Assembly: GCA_009777635.1 (NCBI GenBank)
Contig: WRLK01000004.1
Span: 1-64,000, forward strand
DNA: 64,000 nt
Source of the DNA: Oscillospiraceae bacterium
Lineage (GTDB): Bacteria; Bacillota; Clostridia; Oscillospirales; Ruminococcaceae
Direction: 5' to 3'
Below, piece by piece: positions 48,830-58,930 of the stretch. The position numbers were made by a program, and so were the translations under genes. A model generated the notes under the pieces. The model was not told the origin of the DNA, did not search any database, and worked only from the letters and a program-made list of their open reading frames with translations. How positions within the stretch are numbered: the first letter of the stretch is position 1; every line of letters starts with the position of its first letter.

Positions 48830-50221
48830 TTGCAATCGGCCGCTTTACAATTTTTTAACGGCATGCGCGGCAAAAAGATCGCGCTGATGGGCATTGGCGT
48901 CACAAACACGGACCTCATAAAGCTGCTTCATGAAAAGGGCGCCATAGTCACGGCCTGTGACCGCCGCGGGCGCGAGGAGCTGCTTCCGGCCATACTGGAG
49001 CTTGAAACCCTCGGTATTTCGTTAAAGCTTGGCGAAGCTTATTTTGACGACCTTGACGCCGATATTATTTTCAGAACCCCCGGTATGAATTTTAATTTGC
49101 CGAAGCTTTTAGCGTTTAAATCGAAAGGCGGCGTCGTGACAAGCGAGATGGAGGTCTTTTTCGACGTTTGCCCATGCCCGGTTATCGCGGTGACAGGCAG
49201 CGACGGCAAGACCACTACCACGACGCTGATTGCGAAAATCCTAGAGGAAGAGGGCAAAACCGTACATCTCGGAGGCAACATCGGAAAGGCGCTTCTGCCC
49301 CGCGTTTTCGAAATGAGAGAGACCGACGTCGCTGTGGTGGAGCTTTCGAGCTTCCAGCTTATTTCAATGCGCAGCTCCCCGAAAACTGCGGTCGTCACGA
49401 ATATTACGCCAAACCATCTTGACGTCCACCGCGACATGCTTGAATACATTCACGCGAAAAAAAATATTTTCATACACCAAAATGCGTTTTCACGCACTGT
49501 TTTAGGTTTTGACAACGACATTACGGTAAGCTTCGCCCCCGAGGTACGCGGCGAATGCATGATGTTTTCGCTAGAGCGTGAGATGGAACACGGCGCATGG
49601 CTCGACCCCTCCGGCTCCATCTTATTCGGCAACCGCGGCGAATCCACATTTATTATGAACGCGTCGGACATCCGGCTGCCCGGCAGGCATAATATTTCAA
49701 ACTACTTAGCCGCAATCTGCGCGGTATGGGGGCAGGCCGACGCGAAAACCATCCGCAAGGTGGCTAAGGAATTCTCGGGCGTCCCCCACAGGATTGAATT
49801 TATCCGCGAGCTTGACGGCGTAAAATGGTACAACGACAGCATTGCGACAACGCCAACCCGCGCCGTCGCGGGGATTCGTTCATTTGGACGAAGGATTATC
49901 CTGATTGCGGGGGGATACGATAAAAAAATCCCGTATGAGCCGCTAGCCCCGGACATCATAAGACATGTAAAGCTTCTTATCTTGACGGGAGAGACGGGAC
50001 CTAAAATCGAGGCCGCGGTTCTCTCGCACCCCGATTATAACGGAATCACACCCGGGATCGTAAATGCCGGGGATCTTGAAAGCGCCGTTAAAATCGCGCG
50101 GAAAGCCGCCTGTGAAGATGACGTCGTGTCGCTTTCGCCTGCCAGCGCAAGCTTTGATAAGTACAAAAACTTTGAAGCGCGCGGCCACCATTTTAAAGAG
50201 CTTGTAAACGCGCTGGACTAA
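48830..50221 (+). CDS. murD: UDP-N-acetylmuramoylalanine-D-glutamate ligase
   Basis: This Mur ligase adds D-Glu to UDP-MurNAc-Ala in peptidoglycan synthesis. At 463 residues it has normal length. The N-terminal Rossmann domain has KKIALMGIGVTNTDLIKLL, the ATP loop is GSDGKTTT (123-130), TNITPNHLDVH is at about 205, and GVPHRIEFIRELDGVKWYNDSIATTP marks the C-terminal domain. Start is taken as TTG at 48830, six nt after GGAGGG; the first TTG (48797) coincides with the transcription start. It is alone here, not in a mur cluster. Confidence 0.95.
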   Translation: MQSAALQFFNGMRGKKIALMGIGVTNTDLIKLLHEKGAIVTACDRRGREELLPAILELETLGISLKLGEAYFDDLDADIIFRTPGMNFNLPKLLAFKSKGGVVTSEMEVFFDVCPCPVIAVTGSDGKTTTTTLIAKILEEEGKTVHLGGNIGKALLPRVFEMRETDVAVVELSSFQLISMRSSPKTAVVTNITPNHLDVHRDMLEYIHAKKNIFIHQNAFSRTVLGFDNDITVSFAPEVRGECMMFSLEREMEHGAWLDPSGSILFGNRGESTFIMNASDIRLPGRHNISNYLAAICAVWGQADAKTIRKVAKEFSGVPHRIEFIRELDGVKWYNDSIATTPTRAVAGIRSFGRRIILIAGGYDKKIPYEPLAPDIIRHVKLLILTGETGPKIEAAVLSHPDYNGITPGIVNAGDLESAVKIARKAACEDDVVSLSPASASFDKYKNFEARGHHFKELVNALD

Positions 50222-50255
50222 AAAATATGACTTGCAAAAGAAAAGTAGGTACCAT

Positions 50256-51296
50256 ATGAACACAAAAGAATTGCTGCTTAAATTTTCCGCGTTGACCGGA
50301 GTTTCCGGCGCGGATACCGAGGCCGTAAAATACGCGCGCGAAATGCTGTCCAGGCTTGGCAAGGTACAGGTCTCTCCGCTTGGCAGCGTGATTTGCGCTA
50401 TCCGTGAGCCGCCTTTAGGCAAACCGCATATCATGCTTGACGCGCACATAGACGAAACCGGTATGGTTGTCACGTTTATCGAGGACAGTGGGTTTCTCCG
50501 CGTCGGCGCATACGGCGGCGTCGACAGGCGCGTGCTTTTGTCGTCGCCCGTCATAGCGCATACGGCAAACGGCCCGGTAAACGGCGTTGTATGCTCAATC
50601 CCGCCGCATTTGAGCAAAGAAAACGATAAAAACAAAACAATTGACGAAATCTATATCGACATCGGCGCAAGTTCCAAGAAAGAAGCGGAAAAGCTTGTAA
50701 AGCCCGGCGACTACGTCACGCTGAAGTCAAACCCGGCGGAGCTTTTAAACGGAATCGTAAGCGGTAAAGCGCTAGACGACCGGGCGGGATGCGTTGTAAT
50801 CCTGAAAACGCTTGCATTGCTCGGCGAAGATTTACCGGACTGCGGGCTTACAGCCGTTTTCTCGTCGATGGAGGAAGTCGGCGGCGGGGGCGCAAAAACC
50901 GCCGCGTATGACGTAAACCCAACCCATGCCGCAGTAGTCGACATGAGCTTTGCTTACACGCCGGACTCCGAGCGAAAGGATTGCGGCGAGCTTAAAAAAG
51001 GCCCGATGATCGGGTTTTCACCGGTTTTAGACAACGGCATGTCAAATATGCTGTGCCGTCTCGCCGAAAAAAACGGCATACCGTTCCAAGCGGAGGTCAT
51101 GGGCGGTAAAACCGGCACAAACGCCGATTGGATCGCAACCTCGCGGGCCGGCGTCAAGACTGCGCTGTTGTCCGTCCCGCTAAAATATATGCACACGCCG
51201 GTTGAGTCGGTCGCCATAGACGACGTTGAGAATACGGCAAAGCTTTTAGCCGCGTTCGTTAAAGAGCTTGCGCAGGAGGTCCCCTGTAATGAGTGA
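50256..51296 (+). CDS. M42 family metallopeptidase, first of a tandem pair
   Basis: The 346-residue di-zinc aminopeptidase of the TET/endoglucanase-M family has HIDE (His64, Asp66), GKALDDRAGC (bridging Asp), SSMEEVGGGGAKTAA (catalytic Glu pair), VVDMSFAYTPD (Asp) and the final His in VPLKYMHTPVESV. It forms large tetrahedral complexes in known cases and trims peptides in the cytosol. ATG at 50256 with AGGT upstream. It overlaps the second M42 gene by 8 nt. Confidence 0.92.
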   Translation: MNTKELLLKFSALTGVSGADTEAVKYAREMLSRLGKVQVSPLGSVICAIREPPLGKPHIMLDAHIDETGMVVTFIEDSGFLRVGAYGGVDRRVLLSSPVIAHTANGPVNGVVCSIPPHLSKENDKNKTIDEIYIDIGASSKKEAEKLVKPGDYVTLKSNPAELLNGIVSGKALDDRAGCVVILKTLALLGEDLPDCGLTAVFSSMEEVGGGGAKTAAYDVNPTHAAVVDMSFAYTPDSERKDCGELKKGPMIGFSPVLDNGMSNMLCRLAEKNGIPFQAEVMGGKTGTNADWIATSRAGVKTALLSVPLKYMHTPVESVAIDDVENTAKLLAAFVKELAQEVPCNE

Positions 51297-52320
51297 CGCG
51301 TTAAAAATCTTAGAAAAACTATCCATGATTCCCGGGGCGTCGGGGGACGAAGTCCGCGTGCGCGATGAAATCATATTGCAGATAGGTGATTCCTGCAAGC
51401 TTACCGTTGATGCACTCGGCAACCTTATTTGCGATTACAAAGGCAAAAAACGCGCCAAGAACAAGGTTATGTTCTGCGCCCATATGGATGAAGTCGGGTT
51501 TATCGTCACCGGCGTTGAAGACAGCGGACTGCTGCGTTTTGTAAGCGTCGGCGGGATAGACGACCGCGTCGTACCCGGAAAATCCGTCATCATCGGGGAG
51601 CGCCGCGTATACGGCGTTATCGGCGCGAAAGCGACCCATCACTTAAAAGAAAAGGAAAAGACCGAGCCTGTTCCTTTGGACAAGCTTTATATCGACATCG
51701 GCGCAAAGGATAAAGACGACGCGCTCAACTTTGTAAAGCCGGGCGACTGTGCCGTGTTTTACGCTGAGTTTACCGAACTTTATAAAAACAAGATTATGGG
51801 GCGCGCGTTTGACGACCGAGCCGGATGCGCGCTGCTTATTTCGATGATACAAAAAAAGCCGGAATACGACTGCGTTTTCGTTTTCACCACACAGGAGGAG
51901 ACCGGCTGCTCCGGCGCGATGGCAGCGGGCTACTTTGTAAACCCCGACGTCTCCGTTGTAGTTGAAGCGACTACAGCCAGCGACATCGCGGGTGTTGATG
52001 CGGGCATGACCGTGTGTAAGCTTGGCGAAGGCGCCGCCGTTTCGTTTATGGACAAGGGCGCCGTCTACGACGCGGAGCTTTACCGTCTTGCGCTAAAAGT
52101 CGCGGAGGAAAACAAAATCCCGTGCCAAACGAAATCCGGCGTATTCGGCGGAAATGACGCGCGCTCTCTTCAGACGGCGCGTGACGGCACGCGGATACTG
52201 GCCCTAAGCTTGCCGTGCCGGTATCTTCACACGGGCAATTGCGTCCTTGACAAATCCGACGTCAAAAACACGGAAAAACTGCTTGACAAGCTCTTGTTAG
52301 AATTGTGCGGCAATCTGTAA
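51289..52320 (+). CDS. M42 family metallopeptidase, second of a tandem pair
   Basis: The 343-residue protein shares the HMDE (His65, Asp67), GRAFDDRAGC, TTQEETGCSGA and LPCRYLHTGNCV metal and catalytic motifs. The ATG overlaps the end of the first M42 gene, with GGAGG upstream. Pairs of this type may form mixed complexes or have different side-chain preference. It is 31 nt before the methionine gamma-lyase family gene in the same direction. Confidence 0.92.
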   Translation: MSDALKILEKLSMIPGASGDEVRVRDEIILQIGDSCKLTVDALGNLICDYKGKKRAKNKVMFCAHMDEVGFIVTGVEDSGLLRFVSVGGIDDRVVPGKSVIIGERRVYGVIGAKATHHLKEKEKTEPVPLDKLYIDIGAKDKDDALNFVKPGDCAVFYAEFTELYKNKIMGRAFDDRAGCALLISMIQKKPEYDCVFVFTTQEETGCSGAMAAGYFVNPDVSVVVEATTASDIAGVDAGMTVCKLGEGAAVSFMDKGAVYDAELYRLALKVAEENKIPCQTKSGVFGGNDARSLQTARDGTRILALSLPCRYLHTGNCVLDKSDVKNTEKLLDKLLLELCGNL

Positions 52321-52351
52321 GGCGATTTAACTTTACGCTTTGAGGTATAAA

Positions 52352-53611
52352 ATGAAACAGCCTTTTTTTAACTTTAGCGACAGGATTCTGGCGCTTTCAT
52401 ACGAGGCCGGCGGTATTTGCCGCGGGCCGTTTTCGGAGATTGAGGAAACAGCGGCCTTTAACGCTTGCAAGGTGCTTTCGGCGTTCCAGAAACACAGGGT
52501 CGGCGAATCGCACTTTACCGGTACGACCGGCTATGGCTACGGCGATCGGGGGCGCGACACGCTTGACGCTGTTTTCGCGTCGGTTTTCGGCGCCGAGGAC
52601 GCGCTTGTCCGCCACCAGTTCGTCTCCGGCACCAACGCCATTACAACCGCACTGTTCGGCGTTTTGCGCCCCGGCGACAGAATGGTTTCCGTTTCAGGCA
52701 CGCCATACGACACGCTTCACGCCGTACTCGGGCTTCGAGGCAAAAACTACGGCTCGCTAAAGGATTTCGGCATACAATACGAGGAGCTCCCGCTACGCAA
52801 GGACGGCAAGGTGGATCTTGAAAAAATCCCGGAAGCGGTAAAAGGCGCAAAGATCGCGTATTTACAGCGTTCCCGCGGGTATTCGCTGAGACCGTCCATC
52901 ACGGTCGGCGAAATCGAAAGGATTTCTAAAATCATCAGGACCGCCGATAAAAACGTTATCTTTATGGTTGATAATTGTTACGGTGAATTTGTCGAAAAGC
53001 GAGAGCCAACAGGCGCCGGCGCCGACCTGATTATCGGTTCGCTCATAAAGAATCCGGGCGGCGGCATTGCCCGGACGGGCGGATACATAGCGGGCCGCGC
53101 GGATTTGATCGAGCTTTGCGCGCACCGCATGACAAGCCCCGGCGCGGGACGCGACGTCGGCTGTTCGCTGGATGAGACAAAAAACATGTACATGGGGCTT
53201 TTTTTAGCGCCCGAAGTCACGGCGGCGGCCCTGAAAACAGCCGTATACGCCGCCGCGGTATTTTCAAAAATGGGGTATCGCGTCCTTCCGGCGGCTCACG
53301 AATACCGCACCGACGTCATACAGGCCGTGGTGCTTAAAAGCGAGGAAAGGCTTCTCGCTTTTTGCAGGGGAATCCAGCGCGGCGCGCCGGTTGATTCGTT
53401 CGTGACGCCGCAGGCGTGGGATATGCCCGGTTACGAAGACCGCGTCGTCATGGCGGCGGGCGCGTTTCATATGGGCGCATCGATTGAGCTGTCGGCGGAC
53501 GGTCCCGTGCGCGAGCCATACGCCGCATGGATGCAAGGCGGACTGACCGCCGCCACAGGCAGGCTGGGGGTACTGCTAGCCGCGCAGGAGCTTGATTCAT
53601 GCACGGACTGA
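52352..53611 (+). CDS. methionine gamma-lyase family PLP enzyme (YnbB, aluminium-resistance family)
   Basis: The 419-residue fold-type I PLP enzyme has a HFTGTTGYGYGDRGRDTLD start region, VRHQFVSGTNAITTALFG (phosphate cup), FMVDNCYGEFVE (Asp) and the Schiff-base Lys233 in GSLIKNPGGGIA. The C-terminal part contains GGLTAATGRLGVLLA. Family members are annotated as methionine gamma-lyase-like or aluminium resistance proteins. The natural substrate is not established. The ATG at 52352 has GAGGT upstream. Ends before a bidirectional terminator. Confidence 0.92.
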   Translation: MKQPFFNFSDRILALSYEAGGICRGPFSEIEETAAFNACKVLSAFQKHRVGESHFTGTTGYGYGDRGRDTLDAVFASVFGAEDALVRHQFVSGTNAITTALFGVLRPGDRMVSVSGTPYDTLHAVLGLRGKNYGSLKDFGIQYEELPLRKDGKVDLEKIPEAVKGAKIAYLQRSRGYSLRPSITVGEIERISKIIRTADKNVIFMVDNCYGEFVEKREPTGAGADLIIGSLIKNPGGGIARTGGYIAGRADLIELCAHRMTSPGAGRDVGCSLDETKNMYMGLFLAPEVTAAALKTAVYAAAVFSKMGYRVLPAAHEYRTDVIQAVVLKSEERLLAFCRGIQRGAPVDSFVTPQAWDMPGYEDRVVMAAGAFHMGASIELSADGPVREPYAAWMQGGLTAATGRLGVLLAAQELDSCTD

Positions 53612-53645
53612 CTTTACGCCGGTCAACGATAAAGCGCCGCATAAA

Positions 53646-53689
53646 AACAATCGAGGCAATTCTTTTGCCCCGATTGTTGCTTTTTGTTT
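53646..53689. terminator. bidirectional terminator
   Basis: The stem is 53646-53659 with 53665-53678 (one mismatch), followed by ttgctttttg on the + strand and tttttatg on the other, between the convergent lyase and glnN genes. Confidence 0.82.
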
Positions 53690-53701
53690 CCTTTAATATA
53701 T

Positions 53702-55792
53702 TTATATAACGCTGAAAAGTATATCCGCGTAATTCGGCAGCGGCCAATGCTTTCTTGCCACGAACGTTTCGAGCTCATCCACGATAAACCGCAGCTCCGA
53801 CATAGCGCTATACACCTTATCGCGGTAAAACTTTGCGTGGACAAGGATATCGGCCTCTTCCTTAGCCTCAAGGACCGCGCTTTCAAGCACAGTCAGCCGC
53901 CTTAACAGGCATGCGGACAGCTTTGCGATATTCTTAAGTAAGTACTCCTCAAGCGAAGCGTCATACTCCCCGCACGCTTTCTTTTGCCCCAGCAGCCTCG
54001 TCAAATCATTTTGGTAGTCCACGCAGGCCGGGATGATGATCCCCTTGACCATGTCCACCATTGTGAGCGCTTCAATATGAATCGTTTTGCAGTAGCCCTC
54101 CATGAGGATATCATGCCGCGAATGTATCTCCGACTCGATGAAAACGTTATGTTTCGTAAACAGCTCGATGCTTTTTTCCGATATAAATTCCGGAAGCGCG
54201 TCAACCGTGGTTTTTAGATTTGACAGTCCGCGCCTCTCGGCCTCCGCAACCCATTCATCGGAGTAATTGTTTCCGTTAAAAACGATCCTCTTGTGCTTTT
54301 TGAACGTATTTTTTATAAGCGCCGCCAAATCCCCGCTAAAGTCGCCGGACTTCTCTAAAAGATCCGCGAATTGTCCTAAGATTTCAGCAATCGCCGTATT
54401 AAGGACGATATTGGGCCCTGCGACGGAAAACGCCGAGCCGAGCATACGGAACTCAAATTTGTTGCCTGTAAACGCGAACGGCGATGTGCGGTTGCGGTCG
54501 GTCGTGTCTTTCGTGAAATGCGGCAGCACCGTTACGCCGATTTCCATTATTTCTCTTTCCTTGCCCTGATAATCGGCGCTGCTTTCAAGCGACTCCAATA
54601 TCTCCGCGAGCTCCTCGCCTATAAAGATTGATACTATGGCGGGCGGCGCTTCGTTTGCACCGAGCCTGTGGTCGTTTCCGGCGCTTGCCGCCGATACCCT
54701 GAGCAAGTCCTGATACTCGTCCACCGCTTTTATGACCGCGACTAGAAACAATAAGAACTGCGCGTCCTCATGCGGGGTCTGGCCCGGCTCCAGCAGGTTG
54801 ACGCCCGTATCGGTGCTGATAGACCAGTTGTTGTGCTTTCCGCTGCCGTTGACGCCGGCGAAAGGCTTCTCGTGAAGCAGACAGGTAAGCCCGTGACGGT
54901 CCGCGATCGTTTTCATCATCTCCATAGTAAGCTGGTTATGGTCGGTCGCGATATTCGTCGTCGCGTAAATCGGCGCAAGCTCGTGCTGTGCCGGGGCGAC
55001 TTCATTGTGTTTTGTTTTTGCGTAAACTCCAAGCTTCCAGAGTTCTTCATCGAGCTCCTTCATGAAATCCGATACCCTCGGCTTTATGCTGCCGAAGTAT
55101 TGGTCCTCGAGCTCCTGCCCCTTGGGCGGACGGGCGCCGAACAAGGTTCTTCCGGTATATACCAAGTCCGGCCTTTTCAGGAACATCTCTTTATCGACGA
55201 GAAAATATTCCTGCTCCGGGCCGACTTGCGCCACAACGCGCTGTGAGGCCGTGTCGCCGAAAAGCCTGAGGATTCGTATCGCCTGTTTGTCGATGGCCTC
55301 CATTGAGCGGAGAAGCGGGGTTTTCTTGTCAAGCGCCTCGCCGCTGTAGGAGCAAAAGGCGGTCGGGATACACAAGGTTCCGTCCTTGATAAACGCGTAG
55401 GAGGTCGTGTCCCAGACCGTGTATCCCCTTGCCTCAAAAGTCGCGCGCAAACCGCCTGACGGGAAGCTCGACGCATCGGGCTCGCCCCTCACAAGCGATT
55501 TGCCCGAAAACGCCATAATACCGCAGCCATCTCCGCATGGCTCAATAAAGCTGTCATGCTTTTCGGCCGTAGTCCCGGTCATGGGCTGGAACCAATGCGT
55601 GAAGTGGGTAGCGCCTTTTTCCACCGCCCAGTCCTTCATGGCGGCGGCGACTACATTTGCTACATCAAGCTCCAGATGCATACCCTGAAGCATAGTTTTT
55701 TTGAGCGCCCTGTAGATATCCTTGGGCAGTTTTTCCCGCATTACGGCGTCGTTAAAAACCATGCTTCCAAATAGATCGTGTATTTTTTTCAT
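53702..55792 (-). CDS. glnN: glutamine synthetase type III
   Basis: The 696-residue enzyme belongs to the long GSIII class, about 250 residues more than GSI. Features: [86 protein letters not shown] and [21 protein letters not shown] with ATP and glutamate ligands. It makes glutamine from glutamate and ammonia. The ATG at 55792 has AGGAGG upstream; the frame back to 55882 lacks a signal. A TATAAT lies at about 55878-55883, but no good -35. Confidence 0.96.
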   Translation of the reverse strand: MKKIHDLFGSMVFNDAVMREKLPKDIYRALKKTMLQGMHLELDVANVVAAAMKDWAVEKGATHFTHWFQPMTGTTAEKHDSFIEPCGDGCGIMAFSGKSLVRGEPDASSFPSGGLRATFEARGYTVWDTTSYAFIKDGTLCIPTAFCSYSGEALDKKTPLLRSMEAIDKQAIRILRLFGDTASQRVVAQVGPEQEYFLVDKEMFLKRPDLVYTGRTLFGARPPKGQELEDQYFGSIKPRVSDFMKELDEELWKLGVYAKTKHNEVAPAQHELAPIYATTNIATDHNQLTMEMMKTIADRHGLTCLLHEKPFAGVNGSGKHNNWSISTDTGVNLLEPGQTPHEDAQFLLFLVAVIKAVDEYQDLLRVSAASAGNDHRLGANEAPPAIVSIFIGEELAEILESLESSADYQGKEREIMEIGVTVLPHFTKDTTDRNRTSPFAFTGNKFEFRMLGSAFSVAGPNIVLNTAIAEILGQFADLLEKSGDFSGDLAALIKNTFKKHKRIVFNGNNYSDEWVAEAERRGLSNLKTTVDALPEFISEKSIELFTKHNVFIESEIHSRHDILMEGYCKTIHIEALTMVDMVKGIIIPACVDYQNDLTRLLGQKKACGEYDASLEEYLLKNIAKLSACLLRRLTVLESAVLEAKEEADILVHAKFYRDKVYSAMSELRFIVDELETFVARKHWPLPNYADILFSVI

Positions 55793-55975
55793 TTTTATAT
55801 CCTCCTTAAAAAGTATCGCGCGCACTCCGCCGCCGGCTCCGGTGACAGAGCGCACGCCATTGTGCACCAAAATTATAGTCAAATTAACTTAAAAACTGCC
55901 CTGTCCTTGCGGTCTTCTTTCCATCGGGCCGCGTAATCTGTTAACGATAAAATGAAAAGAAACGCCTGCAACCCA

Positions 55976-56007
55976 TAAAAAGCGCTGTGGACAAATGTCC
56001 ACAGCGC
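55976..56007 (-). terminator. terminator of the gatC-argGH-gatAB operon
   Basis: On the minus strand there is an 11-bp perfect stem (55997-56007 with 55982-55992), an ATTT loop, then TTTTT. Confidence 0.88.
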
Positions 56008-56032
56008 CCTTGCTGTTTACACATATATATTA

Positions 56033-57472
56033 CTACAAATTAGCCTGGTTGTCAAGTGTTTCTTTCAAAGTTTTCCTCAACATGCCCGGGTCTCCCGTTC
56101 CATTCAGCATCTTCATCGACTGCCCCATCAAAAAGCCGAAGGCTCTGTCTTTCCCCGCGCGGTAGTCCGAGACGGCGCCCGGGTTATCGTTTAGAACCTT
56201 AGCCACCGCGTTATGGATGGCCCCGCTGTCGCTGACCATTATCAGTCCCTTTTCGGCGATATACGCTTCAGGGTCGACGTCGCCGGTAAATACCGCTTCA
56301 ACCGTTTCCTTGTAGGCGTTGCGGTTTATTTTCCCGCTTAAAACAAGTGAGACAAGATTGGCAAGCTTTCCCGGGTCCGGCGATAATTCTTCCGGCGGAG
56401 TATTTGTGCCGTTCATCAGCCGCATAATCTCGCCCGTAATCAAATGAGCAGATTCCAACGGCTCCCCGCTGCGCTTTAAAACGTCCTCAAACAAATCGGA
56501 GATGTTCTTATGGCCGGTAAGAACGGCCGCGTCAAACTCCGTCAGACCGTAATCCCGGATATACCTTTCCCGTTTCTGATTCGCAAGCTCCGGCAAAGTC
56601 TCACGGATACGCGCAAGCCACTCATCGTCGATTTCGATCGGCAGCAGATCGGGCTCGGGAAAATAACGGTAATCCTGCGCGTTTTCTTTTGAGCGCATGC
56701 CGTATGATTCGCCCTTGTCGTCGTCCCAGCGGCGCGTCTCCTGTACAATTTTCCCGCCTTTTTCCAAAACCTCGATCTGTCGTGAGGCTTCATATTCGAT
56801 CGCGCGGCTGATGGCTTTAAATGAGTTTAAGTTTTTCATTTCGGTGCGAACGCCCATCTCCCCGCCCACAGGCCTCACCGACAGGTTGACGTCGGCGCGA
56901 AGCGAGCCCTCCTGCATTTTGCAGTCGCACACGCCGAGATAAAGCAGCGTTTCGCGCAGCTGCTCAAGGTAGCTGAGCGCCTCTGTACCGCTTTTAAAAT
57001 CCGGCTGCGATACAATCTCCAAAAGCGGGACGCCGCAGCGGTTAAAATCCATATGCGTAGTGCCGCTTTGCGGGTCGTGGAGCAGCTTGCCGGCGTCTTC
57101 CTCCATGTGTATCTCGCGTATCCCGATGCGCTTTTTATGCCCGCCGCTTTCGATCTCCATAAACCCGTCGCGGCAGATTGGCGCGTATAATTGCGATACC
57201 TGATATGCTTTGGGCAAATCGGGGTAGAAGTAATTCTTGCGGTCGAATTTGCATTTTTGTGTGATCGTGCAGTTTAAGACAAGCCCCGCCCGCATGGCGT
57301 ATTCCACGACGGCGCGGTTCAGCCTCGGCAAGGTACCCGGCATACCTGAGCAAACCGGGCAGACATGGGTGTTCGGCTTACCTCCGAAATCGGTGGTGCA
57401 GCCGCAGAATATTTTCGATTTTGTCGAGAGCTCCGCGTGGACCTCAAGGCCTATGACGGTTTCCCATTTCAC
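56033..57472 (-). CDS. gatB: aspartyl/glutamyl-tRNA amidotransferase subunit B
   Basis: The 479-residue protein, with GatA and GatC, turns Glu-tRNA-Gln (and Asp-tRNA-Asn) into Gln-tRNA-Gln. Motifs: GLEVHAELSTKSKIFCGC, NTHVCPVCSGMPGTLPRLN (zinc cysteines), KNYFYPDLPKAYQVSQ and EEDAGKLLHD; a C-terminal YqeY-like tail with KAFGFLMGQSMK-type sequence. The start is a GTG directly after the gatA stop (TAA-GTG), with GGGAGGTG 8 nt upstream. Confidence 0.97.
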   Translation of the reverse strand: MKWETVIGLEVHAELSTKSKIFCGCTTDFGGKPNTHVCPVCSGMPGTLPRLNRAVVEYAMRAGLVLNCTITQKCKFDRKNYFYPDLPKAYQVSQLYAPICRDGFMEIESGGHKKRIGIREIHMEEDAGKLLHDPQSGTTHMDFNRCGVPLLEIVSQPDFKSGTEALSYLEQLRETLLYLGVCDCKMQEGSLRADVNLSVRPVGGEMGVRTEMKNLNSFKAISRAIEYEASRQIEVLEKGGKIVQETRRWDDDKGESYGMRSKENAQDYRYFPEPDLLPIEIDDEWLARIRETLPELANQKRERYIRDYGLTEFDAAVLTGHKNISDLFEDVLKRSGEPLESAHLITGEIMRLMNGTNTPPEELSPDPGKLANLVSLVLSGKINRNAYKETVEAVFTGDVDPEAYIAEKGLIMVSDSGAIHNAVAKVLNDNPGAVSDYRAGKDRAFGFLMGQSMKMLNGTGDPGMLRKTLKETLDNQANL

Positions 57473-58930
57473 TTAAGCCGCACCTCCCGGCCTTTTTGTG
57501 TGGTGGTCCGTACGGCGCTGGTAAACACGTGCGGCGCCTATGAGCTTTTCTTCCGCAAACGCGTCCCCGATAAGCTGAAAGCCGACGGGAAGCCCCTGCC
57601 CGTCAAACCCGCAGGGAAGAGAAACCGCCGGAAGCCCCGCGAGATTTACAGACACCGTATAAATATCGCCCATATACATTTTCATCGGGTCGTCTATATT
57701 TTCCCCTAGCTTATACGCCGTTGTCGGCGCAACGGGCGAGAGGATCATGTCAAAGCGCTCAAATAGCCCGCTGTAGGCGTCTTTGATGAGCGCGCGAATC
57801 TGCAAAGCCTTTTTGTAGTAGGCGTCGTAATATCCCGACGAAAGCACGAACGAGCCCAGCATGATTCTCCGCTTTACCTCCAGCCCGAAGCCCTCGCTTC
57901 GCGACAGACGGTAGACCTCTGAAAGCGTGTTTGCCTTATCGCTCCTGTAGCCGTACTTCAGCCCGTCGTACCGCGAAAGGTTTGACGACGCCTCGGCGCA
58001 GGCGATGATATAATACGCGGGGACCATATACTCCATCAGCGGCATGTCAAATTCCTCAACAGACGCGCCCGCCTCCTCAAACTCTTTTGCCGCCGCTAAA
58101 ACGGCGCGTTTCACGTCCTCGTCAATACCGTCCGCAAAATAATTTCGCGGCAGGCCAATTTTAACGCCGTCAAGCCTTTCAAAGCGCGCGCCGCTAAAAT
58201 CAAACGGGTTATTAATGACGCAGGTGCTGTCCTGATCGTCCGGCCCGGAGATGACCGACAATAAGGCGGCGCAGTCGTCTATATTATTTCCGATTGGACC
58301 GATCTGGTCGAGTGACGACGCGTATGCAATCAATCCGTACCGCGATACGGCGCCGTATGTCGGCTTGACGCCGGTAACACCGCAAAACGCGCAGGGCTGG
58401 CGTATACTTCCGCCCGTATCGGAGCCTATCGACAACGGTATCTCTCTTGCGGCAGCCGCCGCGGCGCTGCCGCCCGACGAGCCTCCGGCTACGCGCGACA
58501 CATCCCACGGATTGCGCACAGGCCCGAAAGCGCCCGTCTCGCTGGAGCCGCCCATCGCAAACTCGTCCATATTAAGCTTTCCGATGACGATCATACCCGC
58601 CCGCTCAAGCTTATCGACGATTGTCGCGTTAAATACCGGATTGTACCCGTCAAGCATTTTTGACGCGCAGGTAGTAGCCGTCCCCGCCGTGGATATGTTA
58701 TCCTTAATCGCGATCGGCACGCCTGTAAGCGGCGTCGGTTTGCCGCCGCCGACAAGCTGCTGTACGGCTTTCGCGCGGGCCATGGCTCTCTCTTTGCCGA
58801 GGGAAATAAATGCGTTTAACTGACCGTCGGTTCTTTCAACAGCGCCGATATAAGCGCTCACCGCTTCGGTGGCGCTAAGCTTCCCGGCCCTGATGGCGCT
58901 TGATAATTCAAGCGCGCTCAACTCAAGCAT
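57473..58930 (-). CDS. gatA: aspartyl/glutamyl-tRNA amidotransferase subunit A
   Basis: This 485-residue amidase produces ammonia from glutamine. The catalytic triad is Lys76 (GVPIAIKDN), cis-Ser151 (GGSSGGSAAA) and Ser175 (GSDTGGSIRQP), all intact. The ATG at 58930 has GGAGGAG upstream and overlaps the end of argH by 13 nt. The longer frame to 59014 is argH shadow. It is separated from gatC by argG and argH. Confidence 0.97.
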   Translation of the reverse strand: MLELSALELSSAIRAGKLSATEAVSAYIGAVERTDGQLNAFISLGKERAMARAKAVQQLVGGGKPTPLTGVPIAIKDNISTAGTATTCASKMLDGYNPVFNATIVDKLERAGMIVIGKLNMDEFAMGGSSETGAFGPVRNPWDVSRVAGGSSGGSAAAAAAREIPLSIGSDTGGSIRQPCAFCGVTGVKPTYGAVSRYGLIAYASSLDQIGPIGNNIDDCAALLSVISGPDDQDSTCVINNPFDFSGARFERLDGVKIGLPRNYFADGIDEDVKRAVLAAAKEFEEAGASVEEFDMPLMEYMVPAYYIIACAEASSNLSRYDGLKYGYRSDKANTLSEVYRLSRSEGFGLEVKRRIMLGSFVLSSGYYDAYYKKALQIRALIKDAYSGLFERFDMILSPVAPTTAYKLGENIDDPMKMYMGDIYTVSVNLAGLPAVSLPCGFDGQGLPVGFQLIGDAFAEEKLIGAARVYQRRTDHHTKRPGGAA

